Assembly: GCA_023548195.1 (NCBI GenBank) | Contig: JAJHZJ010000696.1 | Span: 248,001 to 312,000, forward strand | Direction: 5' to 3' | Length of the DNA: 64,000 nt | Source of the DNA: Bettongia penicillata ogilbyi | Taxonomy: Eukaryota; Chordata; Mammalia; Diprotodontia; Potoroidae | Shown: one piece after another, positions 45,912-56,625 of the stretch | How the letters are laid out: each line of letters begins with the position of its first letter | Numbering within the stretch: position 1 is the first letter of the stretch | Made by a program: the position numbers and the translations under genes | The notes under the pieces: model-generated | The model's input: the letters and a program-made list of their open reading frames with translations, nothing else | The model's database searches: none | What the model was told of the DNA's origin: nothing

Positions 45912-47800
45912 TGTGGTTATTGTCCTTCATTCTCGAAGAGGAGCAAAATGACATCACCGTGATGTCATTTCAGTGTGTCCGACTGTGGCTGATCAGACCA
46001 ATATGAGCTCGGAATGCTCTACGACAAGTTAGGCACAGACAGTCTGTGTGAATATTTGGAGTCACTACTCCAAATTTGTGCATGCTGCGTTTACTTTGTG
46101 CTTTGTGCTGTGCTTTGCTGATAGAGCACAGCACCCTTTCTGATGTGGGCACACCATTCTGGACAGTCCTGTGACAGTGTCTCCCATGTTGTACAGTCAA
46201 ATTTAAAGTTCTTGAGGACGACGTTGAGAATGTCCTTGTGTCACTTCTTCTGACCACCATGTGATCGCCTGCCCCATGCAAGTCCTCCTTAAAATAGTCT
46301 TTTTGGCAAGCGTTCATTTTGTATTCAAACGACATGGCCAGTCCATCACAATTGCATTCTCTGAAGCATAGTTAGAGTGCTTGGCAGTTCAGCATGAGCA
46401 AGGACTTCAGTGTCTGGTACCTTATCCTGCCAGGTGATCCTCTAAATCTTCCTAAGACAGTTCAAACGGAAGAAACTCAGTTTCTGGCATAGCATTGCTA
46501 GACTGTCCATTTTTCACAGGCATACAACAATGAGGTCAGCAGAATGGCTCTGTAGACCTTCAGTTTGCTAGTCAGTCTAATACCTCTTCTCTCCCAGATT
46601 TTTCTTCAGAGCCTCCCAAACACTAAGCTAGCTCTGGTAATGTGTGCATCAACCTCATTGTAAAGTATACTATCAAGATAAGTGAACTTTATCCACAGTG
46701 TTCAGAATTTCTCCATTTGTTGTAACTCATGGTTCCACGTATGGATGATGTGGTGGCTGATTGAGCACCTGTGTTTTCTTGGTGCTAATTATTAGGCAAA
46801 AATTAGCACAGGCTGCAGAGAAGTGATTCACAATTTCTTGCATCTTAGCTGGAAAGGGTGCATTGAGCACACAACCACCTGCAAACAGAAAAGCATGCAC
46901 CAATGCTCCCTTCACTTTTGTCTTGGCTTGTAGCCTTTCCAAATTGAAAAACTTACCATCAGTACAGTAGTTGACCCTGATGCCATGTTCATCCTCATTG
47001 AAAGCATTTGACAACATGACTGAAAACAACATGCTAAAAAGCATGGGATCAATCACACAGCCCTGTTTCACTCACTCCATTGGTGACTAAGAAGGCACTA
47101 GAGCATTGTCCACTATCCGGAACCCAGGCAAACAAGCCATCATGAAATTGACATACAATACTGATGAACTTCTCCAGGCAACTATATTTTGACATAATGT
47201 TCCATAAACCTTCATGAATAATAGTGTCAAAGGCCTTGGTCAGATTTACAAATGCTGTGTACAAACATCTGTTCGGCTCCTGGCATTTGTCCTGGAGTTG
47301 TCAGGCAGCAAGCACCATATCGACTGTTCTTTGGCCCTTTTTGAAGTCACATTGGCCCTCAGGTATATGACCATCTTCCAGATGAAGGATCAGCCAACTA
47401 AGGAGGACTCTAGCAAGAATCTTGCCAGCAGTGACTAAGAGAGAGACCTACCTTGTGATTGTTGCAGGACAATTTATTCCCTTCACCTTTATAGAGATGG
47501 ACAATGGAAGCATCCTTGAACTCCTGGGGGATAACCTCCTTTTGCCATATAACCTGGAATATTTTAGTCAAATTTAGTATGAGCAATGGCCCCCCCTACC
47601 TTGTAAATCTCAACTGGAACAGAATCAGCACCGGGTGCTTTGCCACATGAAAGGATCCTAATGGCAATCAAAACCTCTTTTTCAGCTGGATGTTCAGCTA
47701 AGGAAGGATTGACTTCAACCTGAGGTGTGTTCAGGGAGGACCAGCACCTTTTGTATGATGCCTGCTAAGTGCTTTTTGGGCTCTTTCCACTTTTAGTGTC
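45912..47800 (-). mobile_element. RTE-like LINE, RT and C-terminal region (copy 2)
   Basis: About 1.9 kb of non-LTR ORF2, reverse strand. In coding order: SCGKAPGADSVPVEIY (near 47650-47600), the fingers block YTAFVNLTKAFDTIIHEGLW (47264-47200), KQGCVIDPMLFSMLFS (47068-47020), the catalytic box, which reads FAGG instead of FADD (46885-46874), STKKTQVLNQPPHHPYVEP, and a zinc-finger-like CLTCRRAF...GLISHSRTH terminus (46035-45973). Several frameshifts and stops separate these blocks. The 3' end is a CATA/TA repeat, not poly-A. Similar elements are usually filed in or near the RTE clade; I am not sure of the exact family. Confidence 0.8.
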
Positions 47801-47805
47801 CACCT

Positions 47806-48046
47806 GTTCCACCCAATTCTCACCTATGGCTCCAAGAAACTGCACCATGCACAGCAGCCACACCCCTGTCAACTGTTTCACCAGATGGGTCAAACCAGGT
47901 TGAGGGTAACCAAGGGATCTCAAACCCATTGGTGAGTTAGGGGAGTATCTACCTCAAGCATGTGAAGACATCCTCTGGTGGAATGGGCGGATGAGAACAA
48001 TTTGTTTCAATGGTCATGAAAGTCGCTGAAGCAGGTGAAGTGGAGC
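47806..48046 (+). mobile_element. RTE-associated SINE or inverted LINE head
   Basis: 'ggttgagggtaaccaagggatctcaaacccattggtgagttagggg', 'gatgagaacaatttgtttcaatggtcatgaaagtcgctgaagcaggtgaagtggagc' matches 57828-57955 in the same orientation. The 3' half shared with the RTE tail is missing. It lies head-to-head with the minus-strand LINE, so it is either a separate truncated SINE or a 5' inversion of that LINE. Confidence 0.65.
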
Positions 48047-48048
48047 AC

Positions 48049-48133
48049 TTATATACATGTATATGTATATCTATATATATATACACATATACATACATAT
48101 AAATACATATATGGTATAGATATATACCATATC
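48049..48133 (+). repeat. TA/CATA microsatellite
   Basis: TATACATGTATATG, CATACATATAAATACATATATGG units. Confidence 0.9.
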
Positions 48134-48138
48134 TAGTC

Positions 48139-48192
48139 CCCGCTGTTTCTCTTTCTTTTTCTTTCTCTTTTTCTTTCTATCTTTCTTATTTT
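48139..48192 (+). repeat. TTTC-rich pyrimidine stretch
   Basis: TTTCTCTTTCTTTTTCTTTC-like units. Confidence 0.75.
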
Positions 48193-49675
48193 CAAGAAAG
48201 TATTTATAACATTGTAACAATGGGACTCCTTTGATTTTCTCCCCCCCACTTAAAACTGTTGATGATGAGTTAACGGGTCAAAACCTTTCAGAACCACTGG
48301 GGGTAGGAGCTGGGGTTGTGAAGGTGGAGAGAAACTACAATTCGTGCCTTCCTGCTGATCTGGGGAGCATATCTTCTCAATAAGAAACACTATGATAACT
48401 TACTAAAAAAGCAACCCACTAAGAAGCCCAGGAATTTGGAAATCAACTCATTCCTCCCACTGCACAAATGAGGAAGTCAACCATCTTTCTCAACCCTCAA
48501 CCTATAAAAGCAAAGCCAAGAAGGGAAGAAAAAAAGTACATGATAATTTTGTTGTATATTTAAACGGAATATCAAGTCGTGCGTAGTCGATTGAAATTTC
48601 ATGTTCAATAATCTTTTTACTGTATTATGCTATGGAAATATGTGTTTTATTCCATAAATTAAAAATAAAATTTTAAAAATTCACAGAAAAAAAGTCACAA
48701 ATATTTTTGCAAGGATGATGACCTAATTTTACATTTATCTGCTGTACGTGTGACTAGAGTCAATATTGTGAAGGATGAGTCAAGAAGCTACTAGAATTAA
48801 TGGAAAACGTTTAACTACTTTGAAGTGAGTGGGATAGTCAGTGGAGCCCCACACTCACAATATGGCAGCACAAGACTTCTACATAGTCAATATGACTTTG
48901 TATTCTCTTTCCTTATTCCTTATCCACATGGTCCAGTATATTTTTACCATCCTTGCCTCTCCCCATCTTTGTATTAAAATAAATGAATATTAAGGTATGT
49001 GTTGATTTAACAGGATTTTATTGAGTTGTACATCAAATTTCTCTCTCCTTTTAACTTTTGCAATGAATGCTGATGTATAAGTTTTAATAAGGTCATTTTT
49101 TATATGTATATATGAGCACTGCATTATAAAATGACCAAATTTCCCATGCAATATTGTTTCCCATTGATTTTGGGTACACCATAAAACCAACTCTACCAAC
49201 ATTATATTTGACTCTCCAAGGAGAATCTGTAAGTCATCCTTCCATTTAGCTGAAAATCCTCCCTTATTGCTTGTTTAGTTTTTAAGGAGAATATTAAGAT
49301 TCACATGACTTAATTTCTCCTATAATAATTCCACTCAGATATTTAACAAGGATCTCACATTTAGAGCACTTTCAATACAGTTGAAGTTCATAGACAACCT
49401 TAGTTTTCTCTTTCCACCTTACCACAACTCTGAAGAATTGAAGATCATTTTATGAATTTTTTTTCTTTATGAATTCCTATGGCCAAAGGACTAACTCATC
49501 ACCAAATTGTCAGCTCATTGTAGATGAGCTTTTCTCTACTTCAGGAGGTTCATCATCAGAAAGTAGATACAATCTATTGCCAAGATTTTTCCAGTATCAA
49601 TCAATTCCTATAGGACATCTCAGTGTTTTAGCTATACAGGCAGAGTCACAAAAAGTCCAGAGTCACCCTACACTG
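48193..49675. other. Unassigned DNA
   Basis: No repeat or gene recognised across about 1.5 kb. Open frames at 48990-49202 and 49469-49678 have no motif. Confidence 0.4.
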
Positions 49676-49676
49676 T

Positions 49677-49822
49677 AGAGAAAGACAGAGATAGAAGGAC
49701 AGAGACAAATATAGAAACACAAAGAAATGAGAGAGACACAGGGACAGAGAGATAGAGCTCTCAGAGTCAGAAGTACAGAGACAAAGACAGAAACAGAGAG
49801 AGAGAAAGAGAGAGAGAGAACT
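49677..49822 (+). repeat. GA/GACA-rich low-complexity tract
   Basis: AGAGAAAGACAGAGATAGAAG-like units ending in a GAGA run. Confidence 0.88.
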
Positions 49823-50084
49823 TAAGTGTATTCTATGTGTCATGTACTGGGCTGGGGGGATGGGTGCACTCAGGCACTCAATCTTAATAGTAAGCCCAAA
49901 AAGAATGCTACTCAAGGCAATCTTGTCCCTTATGTTTGGTATAAGCATGCACCCATGTGACATGTGTATTCAACCTTGTTTACCCAAAGATACTTACAGA
50001 AGACCTAAGTAAACATATGTGAGAAGTCAGTGGTCCCTCAAGGTTACCAGATGACAGAATCCCAAGGGTGGAGGAAGCTTATTT
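49823..50084. other. Unassigned DNA
   Basis: No repeat recognised. Confidence 0.35.
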
Positions 50085-51295
50085 CCATGATGGTGTGCTT
50101 TCATGAGTTCTGGATAATGGGTGATGCTCTTGTACTTTCCCAGTTACTAATGGAGAGAAACAAGGTGGTGTACTTGTCCCTGTGCTTTTTAGCATGATGT
50201 TTTCAGCCATGTTGTCAAATGCTTTCAATGAGGATAAACACTGCGTATAAGTCAGCTATTGCACTGATGGCAAATTCTTTAATTTGAAAAGACTACAAGC
50301 CGAAACCAAAGTGGAAGGAGTGATAGTGCATGATTTGCCATGTGTAGATGACTGTGCACTCAGTGCAGCCTCTGAAGCAGAGATGCAACAAAGTATGCAT
50401 GAATTCACTGCTGCTTGTACTAATTTTGGCCTAACATTTAACACTAAGGAAACACAGGTTTTCCATCTGTCACCATCACACCATCAATATGTGGAACCAT
50501 CGGTTAAGGTAAAGGAAGAAGTTTTGAATGCTGCGGATAACTTCACTTAGCTTGGCAGGATACTTTCCAGGGATGTACACATAGATGATGAGATTGTCAT
50601 AGAATTGCTAGAGCTAGCTCAGCGTTTAGGAGGCTCTGAAAGACAGTGTTGAAGAGAAGATGCAGTAGACTGACTACCAAAATGAAAGTCTATAGTCATT
50701 GTGCCGATCTCATTGTTGAATGCCTGTGACACCTGGGAAGTGTACCAGTGCCATGCCAGGTAACTGAATAACTTCCATGTGAATTGTCTTAGGAAGATTC
50801 TGAAGATCACCTGGCAGGACAAGTGACTCAACATCGAGGTCTTTCCTCCATCTAAACTGCCAAGCATTCAAACTGTACTGCAGAGAATGCAACTCTGATG
50901 GGCTGGCCACATTGTTCAAATGCCAAATTTGCCTAAAAGACTATTTTATGGAGAATTTGCAAAGGACAAGTGTCACATAGAGGTCAGAAGAAGAGATATA
51001 AGGACACTTTCAAGGTCTCTCTGAAGAACTTTGGCATTGATTGTGGGATATGGGAAACCAATTTGCATGGCATACCAACATCAAAGAAGGCACTGTGCTC
51101 TGTGTGCAAAGTAGAATTGAAATAGCTCCGAAGAGTCATCTCCACTCCAAATGTTCATGTGAACTATTTGTGCCTGACCTATGATGGAACATTTTCATCT
51201 CCTATTGATCTGACCACCCACAGTCAGACACGTTCTATCTTAGCCCCAACACAGTGATGTCATGTTGGTCCTGTTTGAACAGGAAGGACAACTAT
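50085..51295 (+). mobile_element. RTE-like LINE, RT and C-terminal region (copy 3)
   Basis: Starts inside the block around FHDG (about 50088), then KQGGVLVPVLFSMMFSAML, KRLQAETKVEGVIVHDL, a catalytic box reading CVDD (50341-50352; the two Asp survive but Phe-Ala is Cys-Val), KETQVFHLSPSHHQYVEPS, and C-terminal blocks seen in copies 1 and 2 ('gggctggccacattgttcaaatgcc', 50900-50925). The end 'gatgtcatgttggtcctgtttgaacaggaaggacaac' equals the other tails, here without a microsatellite. One clean stretch of 88 codons (50284-50550) remains; the rest is broken. Confidence 0.8.
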
Positions 51296-51424
51296 TGATA
51301 GAACCCTGAGGGCAGAAGCTGGCAACTGTACTCCTCTGACCAGTCCGCCAGTGCTTCTGGGAGTTGAGGTGCTGAGCCAAGAAGTGGTGCATCAAATCCA
51401 CTCTCTCTCCATAAAGAAACTAAG

Positions 51425-51578
51425 TTTCTTCAGAGAGGTGAAGTCACTTAAAGTTAAATTGAAGAGGTTAAGTGCCCTAGGTCACAGAAGTAGTAAAAAA
51501 TGGAGCCAAGACTTGAGCTCAAATTGCCTGATTTCATATCTAAAGTTCAGCTACACTATGCTGTATCTTGATGTGATC
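51425..51578 (+). mobile_element. MIR-type SINE, diverged
   Basis: 'gaagaggttaagtgccctaggtcacagaagtagtaaaaaatggagccaagacttgagctcaaattgcctg' matches the MIR core. Confidence 0.68.
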
Positions 51579-51639
51579 TAATTTAATAGGGTTCCTGCCT
51601 AACGTGTTTACAAATTCGTTGTCAACAATCATGTAGTCA

Positions 51640-51735
51640 GTCACTCAGGAAGCATTTATTAAGTGCTTACTGTGTGCAGACACTGTACTAAAGGGCTGGG
51701 GATAAAAAGACAATGTGAGTCACATAAAATCAACT
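51640..51735 (-). mobile_element. L2 3'-end fragment, reverse
   Basis: 'cactcaggaagcatttattaagtgcttactgtgtgcagacactgtactaaagggctggggataaaaagac' is the reversed L2 terminus. Confidence 0.8.
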
Positions 51736-51744
51736 GCCTTACTT

Positions 51745-51988
51745 ATATTCCCAATTCCTCCTGTGCAGGTAATGGGATTGACATTTGAAATTGACTACTC
51801 CAATTCAGAATTAGCTGATTATCTCCACCGGATCTTGTGTATATCTTTTTTTGTACGCTGTTGTTTTCCTATTGCCTTTCCCATGAAACTGTGAGTTCCT
51901 TGCGACACCTTTCTTTGTATCCTCAATGCTTAGTATAGTGCCTGGAATGTAGTACATTCTTAATAAATGCTTGCTGAGTAAATAGCAA
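51745..51988 (+). mobile_element. L2 3'-end fragment
   Basis: 'gtgtatatctttttttgtacgctgttg', 'tttcccatgaaactgtgagttccttgcgacacctttctttgtatcctcaatgcttagtatagtgcctggaatgtagtacattcttaataaatgcttgctgagtaaat' is the L2 3' UTR to its end. Confidence 0.85.
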
Positions 51989-52222
51989 CACAGATGAAAT
52001 GACCCAGAAATGCACATTCAAAGAATTTGAGGCCATTTTTTTCCAACAGCGAAAGAGCTAAATATATTTACCAATAGTTTGGCAAAGGAGCCCCATGTAA
52101 TTTAATGAATTGATTTGTTCGTTGGTTTTTCATATGGCAAAAGAACAAGAGAGGAGAACATTATTGAGAGATATTCCTCTTGTCACATAAAGGTTTTGCA
52201 GTCACGCAAATATCTACTGTGT
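51989..52222. other. Unassigned DNA
   Basis: No repeat recognised. Confidence 0.35.
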
Positions 52223-52224
52223 GA

Positions 52225-52340
52225 GAGACAGAGGCAACCTTGAAGTCAAGAAGACTTAGATTTAAAACCCGTTTCTACCATTTGTTGGCCGTGTGAGAAT
52301 GGTTGGGTCACTGTCAGCCTGTGTGTGTCTCTGTATGTCC
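52225..52340 (+). mobile_element. tRNA-derived SINE, 5' half
   Basis: 'agaggcaaccttgaagtcaagaagacttagatttaaaacccgtttctaccatttgttggccgtgtgagaatggttgggtcactgtcagcc' is the first half; the body after the 'gggcaagtcac' segment is displaced to 52590. Confidence 0.65.
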
Positions 52341-52399
52341 CGAGGAGGCATCGAGGTTCTCACCTGGGCCCAAGGAGTTCAGCATCACACCAAATTCAA

Positions 52400-52588
52400 A
52401 CATACATGAAATACTATGCTGACTCTTGGGGATCCAAAAACTCAGGAATGGAATGACCAGAATCTACCCTCGAAGAGGTTCCATTCTACAGGATTGACAA
52501 TGGGAGACCACAGGTACATAGATAAGTAAGCATATTGTAATTTGAGCGGGGATAACTGGGAGAATTCCCAGAAGACCTCATGGAGAAT
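52400..52588 (-). mobile_element. L2 3'-end fragment, reverse
   Basis: 'ctatgctgactcttggggatccaaaaactcagg', 'ctaccctcgaagaggttccattctacaggattgac', 'atagataagtaagcatattgtaatttgagcgggg', 'cagaagacctcatggag' follow the reversed L2 3' UTR. Confidence 0.65.
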
Positions 52589-52589
52589 G

Positions 52590-52718
52590 GCACCTCTCTT
52601 TGCTGCAGTTTCCTCATCTATAAAATAAGCATCATAAATTATAAGATCGTTTTTGTAAAGTGCACTGTTCTTGGCCCATGGTCAGTGCTACATAAATGTT
52701 AGCTATTGTTATTATTTC
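52590..52718 (+). mobile_element. tRNA-derived SINE, 3' half
   Basis: 'tctctttgctgcagtttcctcatctataaaataagcatcataaattataagatcgtttttgtaaagtgcactg', 'tgctacataaatgttagctattgttattatt' is the second half of a SINE. Confidence 0.78.
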
Positions 52719-52787
52719 CATTGATGTTTCTGTTGTTGATGATGTTGCTGTAAAAATAATTATTAGTATTATTACCTTATATGAGCC

Positions 52788-52850
52788 CTGAATGGAGCCT
52801 AGGATTCCAAGAGGATGAAGGGAGGCTGTGGAGGGGATGCCAATATTAGG
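52788..52850 (-). mobile_element. L2 continuation, reverse
   Basis: 'cctaggattccaagaggatgaagggaggctgtggagg' resembles the reversed L2 segment that follows the tail in register, as if the SINE half had inserted into this L2. Confidence 0.45.
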
Positions 52851-53720
52851 ACACTGTTCTAGTAGACATTCCTCAGCCTCTTCGTCTTACCAAGTCTTGT
52901 ATTGTGGTAACATCACAGATGGTGCGTGGGAATGTGTCTATTTATTGAAACAGAATGTAATAAAAGCTCTGGTAAAAACCAGGAGGGGGAGAGAAAACCT
53001 GAACTTTCCCCCCACTACATGTGGTTTTGCTGCATGGTATTGTAACTAAGGAGACAAAAGCATTTCCGGGCCCCTGCATCTGCCGCTAGCAAGTCAGGAA
53101 TTGGGCTTTTATGTGTTCAGAGGCTTCATTCGATTTCTTTTAAGAGACAAAAAATAAACACAAACTCTCTGAGCTGTTTCCTGTTTTGGGGAATGGTGAC
53201 CTTTGACTCTTCCAAATCTAGTCCCAGTCAAATGCCTGGATTGGGGCATTTCCAGAGCATCCAAAGTAGAGCTTGAAATTTATGGTTGAGGAAGACCTCC
53301 CTCTCAGACCCTCTTATTTGATAAAAGCTCAGTAAAAAAGAGCAAGGACCCACACCTTCTTCAGACAGCCTTCCTTCAGGTTATCAGCGTTCAGAGCAGG
53401 CCTGAGTCTGCTTGCAAAAGGAACTAATGAGAAAGGTCAACAAAGGACTTGGGAATTTATTTTTCTCCCCACCATAGAACAAATTGTTTTCAATCTCAAG
53501 GCTAATGAAGGTAAATAAAAATAATTGACACCCTGACAATATAGCATGATTGGAGGAAATGGTGTTTGGGCCAAGGTACTGCCTGGCCCTGTCAGAAAGT
53601 GAGAACATAGGCTCTGCTCCCCACTTCTATTGCTCCTTTATGTGGGGGTGGTAAGAAATAATTTCCCTAGTTTTTAAGCTTTCTTGTGCTTGAAACATTA
53701 CCACCTAGCTTCCTTGTGGG
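52851..53720. other. Unassigned DNA
   Basis: No repeat recognised. Confidence 0.4.
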
Positions 53721-53721
53721 A

Positions 53722-53784
53722 AATACATATGTATGTATGTATGTATGTGTATGTATATATGTATGTATGTGTATGCATATATAT

Positions 53785-53842
<58 letters not shown>
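53722..53842 (+). repeat. (GTAT)n/(TA)n microsatellite
   Basis: ATGTATGTATGT units then about 27 TA units (53787-53840). Confidence 0.97.
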
Positions 53843-53843
<1 letters not shown>

Positions 53844-54008
53844 TGGATTTAGAATTTGAAGGAACCAAAACACGAGACATAGCAATGCTTTATTTTATCA
53901 AGGAGGAAACTGAGGCCAAGAGAGGTTTCTTAGCATGCCCAAGGTGACACCAGCAACAAGTGAAAGAGTTAAAATTTCAACTCAGATCCTCTGAAACAAG
54001 ATAACCTT
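53843..54008 (+). mobile_element. THER1/MIR-type SINE
   Basis: 'gatttagaatttgaaggaaccaaaacacgagacatagc', 'atcaaggaggaaactgaggccaagagaggtttcttagcatgcccaaggtgac', 'aatttcaactcagatcctctg' match. Confidence 0.75.
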
Positions 54009-54119
54009 GATTCAAAGAAAAGTACAGCATAACTCCTAGTCTTACATGGCCCCATTCATTTCAATTGCGATAGTGTCAGAGTGGTAGGAAAGAAGGCCGA
54101 GGAGAGATTCTACTGGGCT

Positions 54120-54437
54120 AGAAATTCCCCTTCTTCCTTTCCTCTCCCCTCTCTTTCTCTCTCCTCTCCTCTCCTATCTTATCCTCTCGTCTCCCCTCCT
54201 CTCATTTCATCTCCTCTCCTCCCCTCCCTTTTCCTCTCCTCTCCTCCCCTTTCCTTCTCTGTCCTCCCCCCTCCTTTGTCGTCTCCTCTCCTTTCTTCTC
54301 TGCTCTCCTTCTCTGTTTACTTCTCCTCTCTCTTTCCCTGTCATCTCCTCTCCTTTCCTCCCCTTTTCCTCTCCTCTCCTCTCTTCTCCTTTCCTCCCCC
54401 CCTCGCTCCTCTTTGCTTTACTTCTCATTAAACTCTC
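54120..54437 (+). repeat. Long polypyrimidine tract (CTCTC/CCTTTTC units)
   Basis: About 318 bases over 95% pyrimidine on the plus strand, built from CTCCTCTCCT and CCCCTTTTCCTCTCCT units. Scattered TG, TA and GT dinucleotides are the only purines. Confidence 0.95.
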
Positions 54438-54549
54438 TCTCATTTATAACAGTTCTTTTAGAGATCTTTGCCCCAGTTTACCTTTCGCTTAGCCAGGTGT
54501 TTCTGTGGAACCAATTAGTGGTCTCCGGATGTGTTCATACAGGCCTGAA

Positions 54550-54642
54550 ACCTCTGAAGTGAGGGAAATGAGGGGGATGACCTAGATAGATGTTCTCCAA
54601 GATCTTTTCCAGCTCCTAAATGTTGGGATCTAAAACTTTTCC
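54550..54642 (+). mobile_element. tRNA-SINE tail fragment
   Basis: 'gggggatgacctagatagatgttctccaagatcttttccagctcctaaatgttgggatct' matches the variant tail. Confidence 0.65.
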
Positions 54643-54879
54643 TCTTTTTTTAGTACTTTCAAGGACATCCACATTGTAACTTCTTGCTCATATGCGTTAT
54701 TGGAATCCTGCTGTACATATGTGTGTGTTTTCACATTTGCTCAAACCAAAAGATGTGAGAAGCTAAGAGTTGCCAGTTTCCTCTACTTCTTCTCAAAGGC
54801 TAAATCAAGATGTTGTCCTGGTAGGCCCTTGATGAACTCCTGTATTTTTGTTTATTCATTAATTTAACATTTTCTGAAG

Positions 54880-55052
54880 TCAAAGGGGGTGTGTGTACAC
54901 TATTCCTGGCTCTCCTACTTACTGCCTGTGTTACCTGTATGACTATAGACAGGTTACTTCTCAGTGATCCTCAGTTTCCCCATCTGCAAAATGAATAAGT
55001 GAGTCTGATGCCTTCTAAGGTTCTTTCCACCTCCAGAGCTGATCCTAAATTC
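54880..55052 (+). mobile_element. tRNA-derived SINE
   Basis: 'ctggctctcctacttactgcctgtgttacctgtatgactatagacaggttacttctcagtgatcctcagtttccccatctgcaaaatgaataagtgagtctgatgccttctaaggttctttccacctccagagctgatcc' follows the SINE after its head. Confidence 0.8.
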
Positions 55053-55725
55053 TGACTTTCCAAAAGTTGCTCCCCTCTTTCCTGCTTCTTCTTCCTTTTA
55101 GAAATTGCTTCTCCCATGACCTAGTCTATAACTCATTAACCTTCATTCTTTTTTTATTACTTAAGGCTTTCTTTATTTTAAAAGACACCATATCCATAAA
55201 TTTACTTGCTGTCATGAAGAAGAATGTGTTAAGTGCTTGGAATTCCATTCTCACATTTAAAATTCAACTACACTAACCAGAAGTTTCAATTGTGTTGTGG
55301 TACTTAATATTTTCCACATTGGAGATGTAAGTAGGTCACATGAAGGCATGAAGGCATGCATGTCTTTCTTGAATTAAGTGTTTGTGTTATATAATCTTTC
55401 TTATCTTAGGAGCAGAGTGTGTGACAGGTGGAAGGAAGGAGAGAAGGGCATCTTGGAAATTGTTGCCATGTTATAGCAAAGGTAACACACAGAGGAGAGT
55501 GAGAGCCACAAAGAGAAATGGAGACATTGTCAACACACAAAAGAGCTCTCAGAGAAAGGACATCATCAGCCCTTGTGGTCACCCTGTGGCCATTCCCAAA
55601 TCCTTAGGAAAACTCCCTGAAATTGCTAATGCTCAAGATTAAATTCAGATTGGAGGATCTTATTTCATTTTCTTTCAAAATTTTGTTAGGGACTAAGCCC
55701 TCAGTTATTCTCATCATTTGTAACC
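55053..55725. other. Unassigned DNA
   Basis: No repeat recognised; the 86-codon frame at 55382-55642 has no motif. Confidence 0.4.
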
Positions 55726-55729
55726 AGGT

Positions 55730-55731
55730 GT

Positions 55732-55764
<33 letters not shown>
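55730..55764 (+). repeat. (TG)n microsatellite
   Basis: About 16 TG units. Confidence 0.95.
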
Positions 55765-55766
<2 letters not shown>

Positions 55767-55811
55767 AAATTTAAAAAGTATATATACAGCAGTGCCTAGA
55801 CTAATAAGATT

Positions 55812-56055
55812 CCTAAATGTTGTGGAGTCATTTTAGTCATGCCCGACTGTATGACCAGGGTTTTCTTGGCAAAAATACTAGAGTGATTTGCTGTTTCCTT
55901 TTCCAGCTCATTTGACAGATGAGAAAACTGAGTTAAATTATTTGACCAGGGTCACCTAGCTAGTAAGTATCTGAGGCTGGATTTGAACTCAGAAAGATGA
56001 GCTTTCTTGACTTTTGGACAGCACTCTAACCACCGAGGCAGCTAGCTGTCAATTG
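55812..56055 (-). mobile_element. tRNA-derived SINE, full length, reverse
   Basis: 'ttgtggagtcattttagtcatgcccgactgtatgaccagggttttcttggc', 'ccagctcatttgacagatgagaaaactgagttaaattatttgaccagggtcacctagctagtaagtatctgaggctgg' and 'ctaaccaccgaggcagctagctgtc' give the reversed SINE. Confidence 0.88.
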
Positions 56056-56109
56056 CCAAATACTTGAGCCAAATTGGAGAAGGAACTGGAAGCTTGAGTT
56101 TATTAGATA

Positions 56110-56195
56110 AACACACACACACAGACACACACACACCCACACACACACACACACCACCACCACCACCACCACATCTACCACTACTACCACCACAG
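56110..56195 (+). repeat. (CA)n/(CAC)n/(CCA)n microsatellite
   Basis: ACACACACAGACACAC then CCACCACCACCACC and CTACCACTACTACCACCA units. Confidence 0.95.
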
Positions 56196-56254
56196 CATCC
56201 CTTTCATTCTTCCTTCACAAAAACAGCTTCTTCACCTAAGGGAAGGTCATAGTG

Positions 56255-56435
56255 TTAGTGTAATATGCCCTGGAATTAGATTCCAAAGAGCTACACTTGA
56301 ACCTTAATTCAGCCAATCACGACCTAAGTGATGTTAGGCAACTCATTTTACCTTTCTGGGACTCAGTTTCTTATTCTGTAAAATCAGAGATTATGTCAGA
56401 GATGATATAAGATTCTCTCTAAAGGCCTTCTATTT
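56255..56435 (+). mobile_element. tRNA-derived SINE, diverged
   Basis: 'gccctggaattagattccaaagagctacacttgaaccttaattc', 'gtgatgttaggcaactcattttacctttctgggactcagtttcttattctgtaaaatcag' match. Confidence 0.75.
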
Positions 56436-56469
56436 CGGGAAGACTTTTTTGGACTTAACAGAACCAGTA

Positions 56470-56625
56470 TTTTTCAAGTCAATTTCATTTAAATAGCATT
56501 TATCAAGTACCTACTTTGTTCAAGACACTTTATTAGACTCCAGAGAAACAAAGGTGGAAAAGGGATTTTTCTAGAGCTTGCATTCTATTTTCATAAGTGA
56601 ACTACTTTTAAATCTATAAAGCTCA
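56470..56625 (-). mobile_element. L2 3'-end fragment, reverse
   Basis: 'tttaaatagcatttatcaagtacctactttgttcaagacactttattagactccagagaaacaaagg' and 'tctagagcttgcattctattttcat' are reversed L2. Confidence 0.75.
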
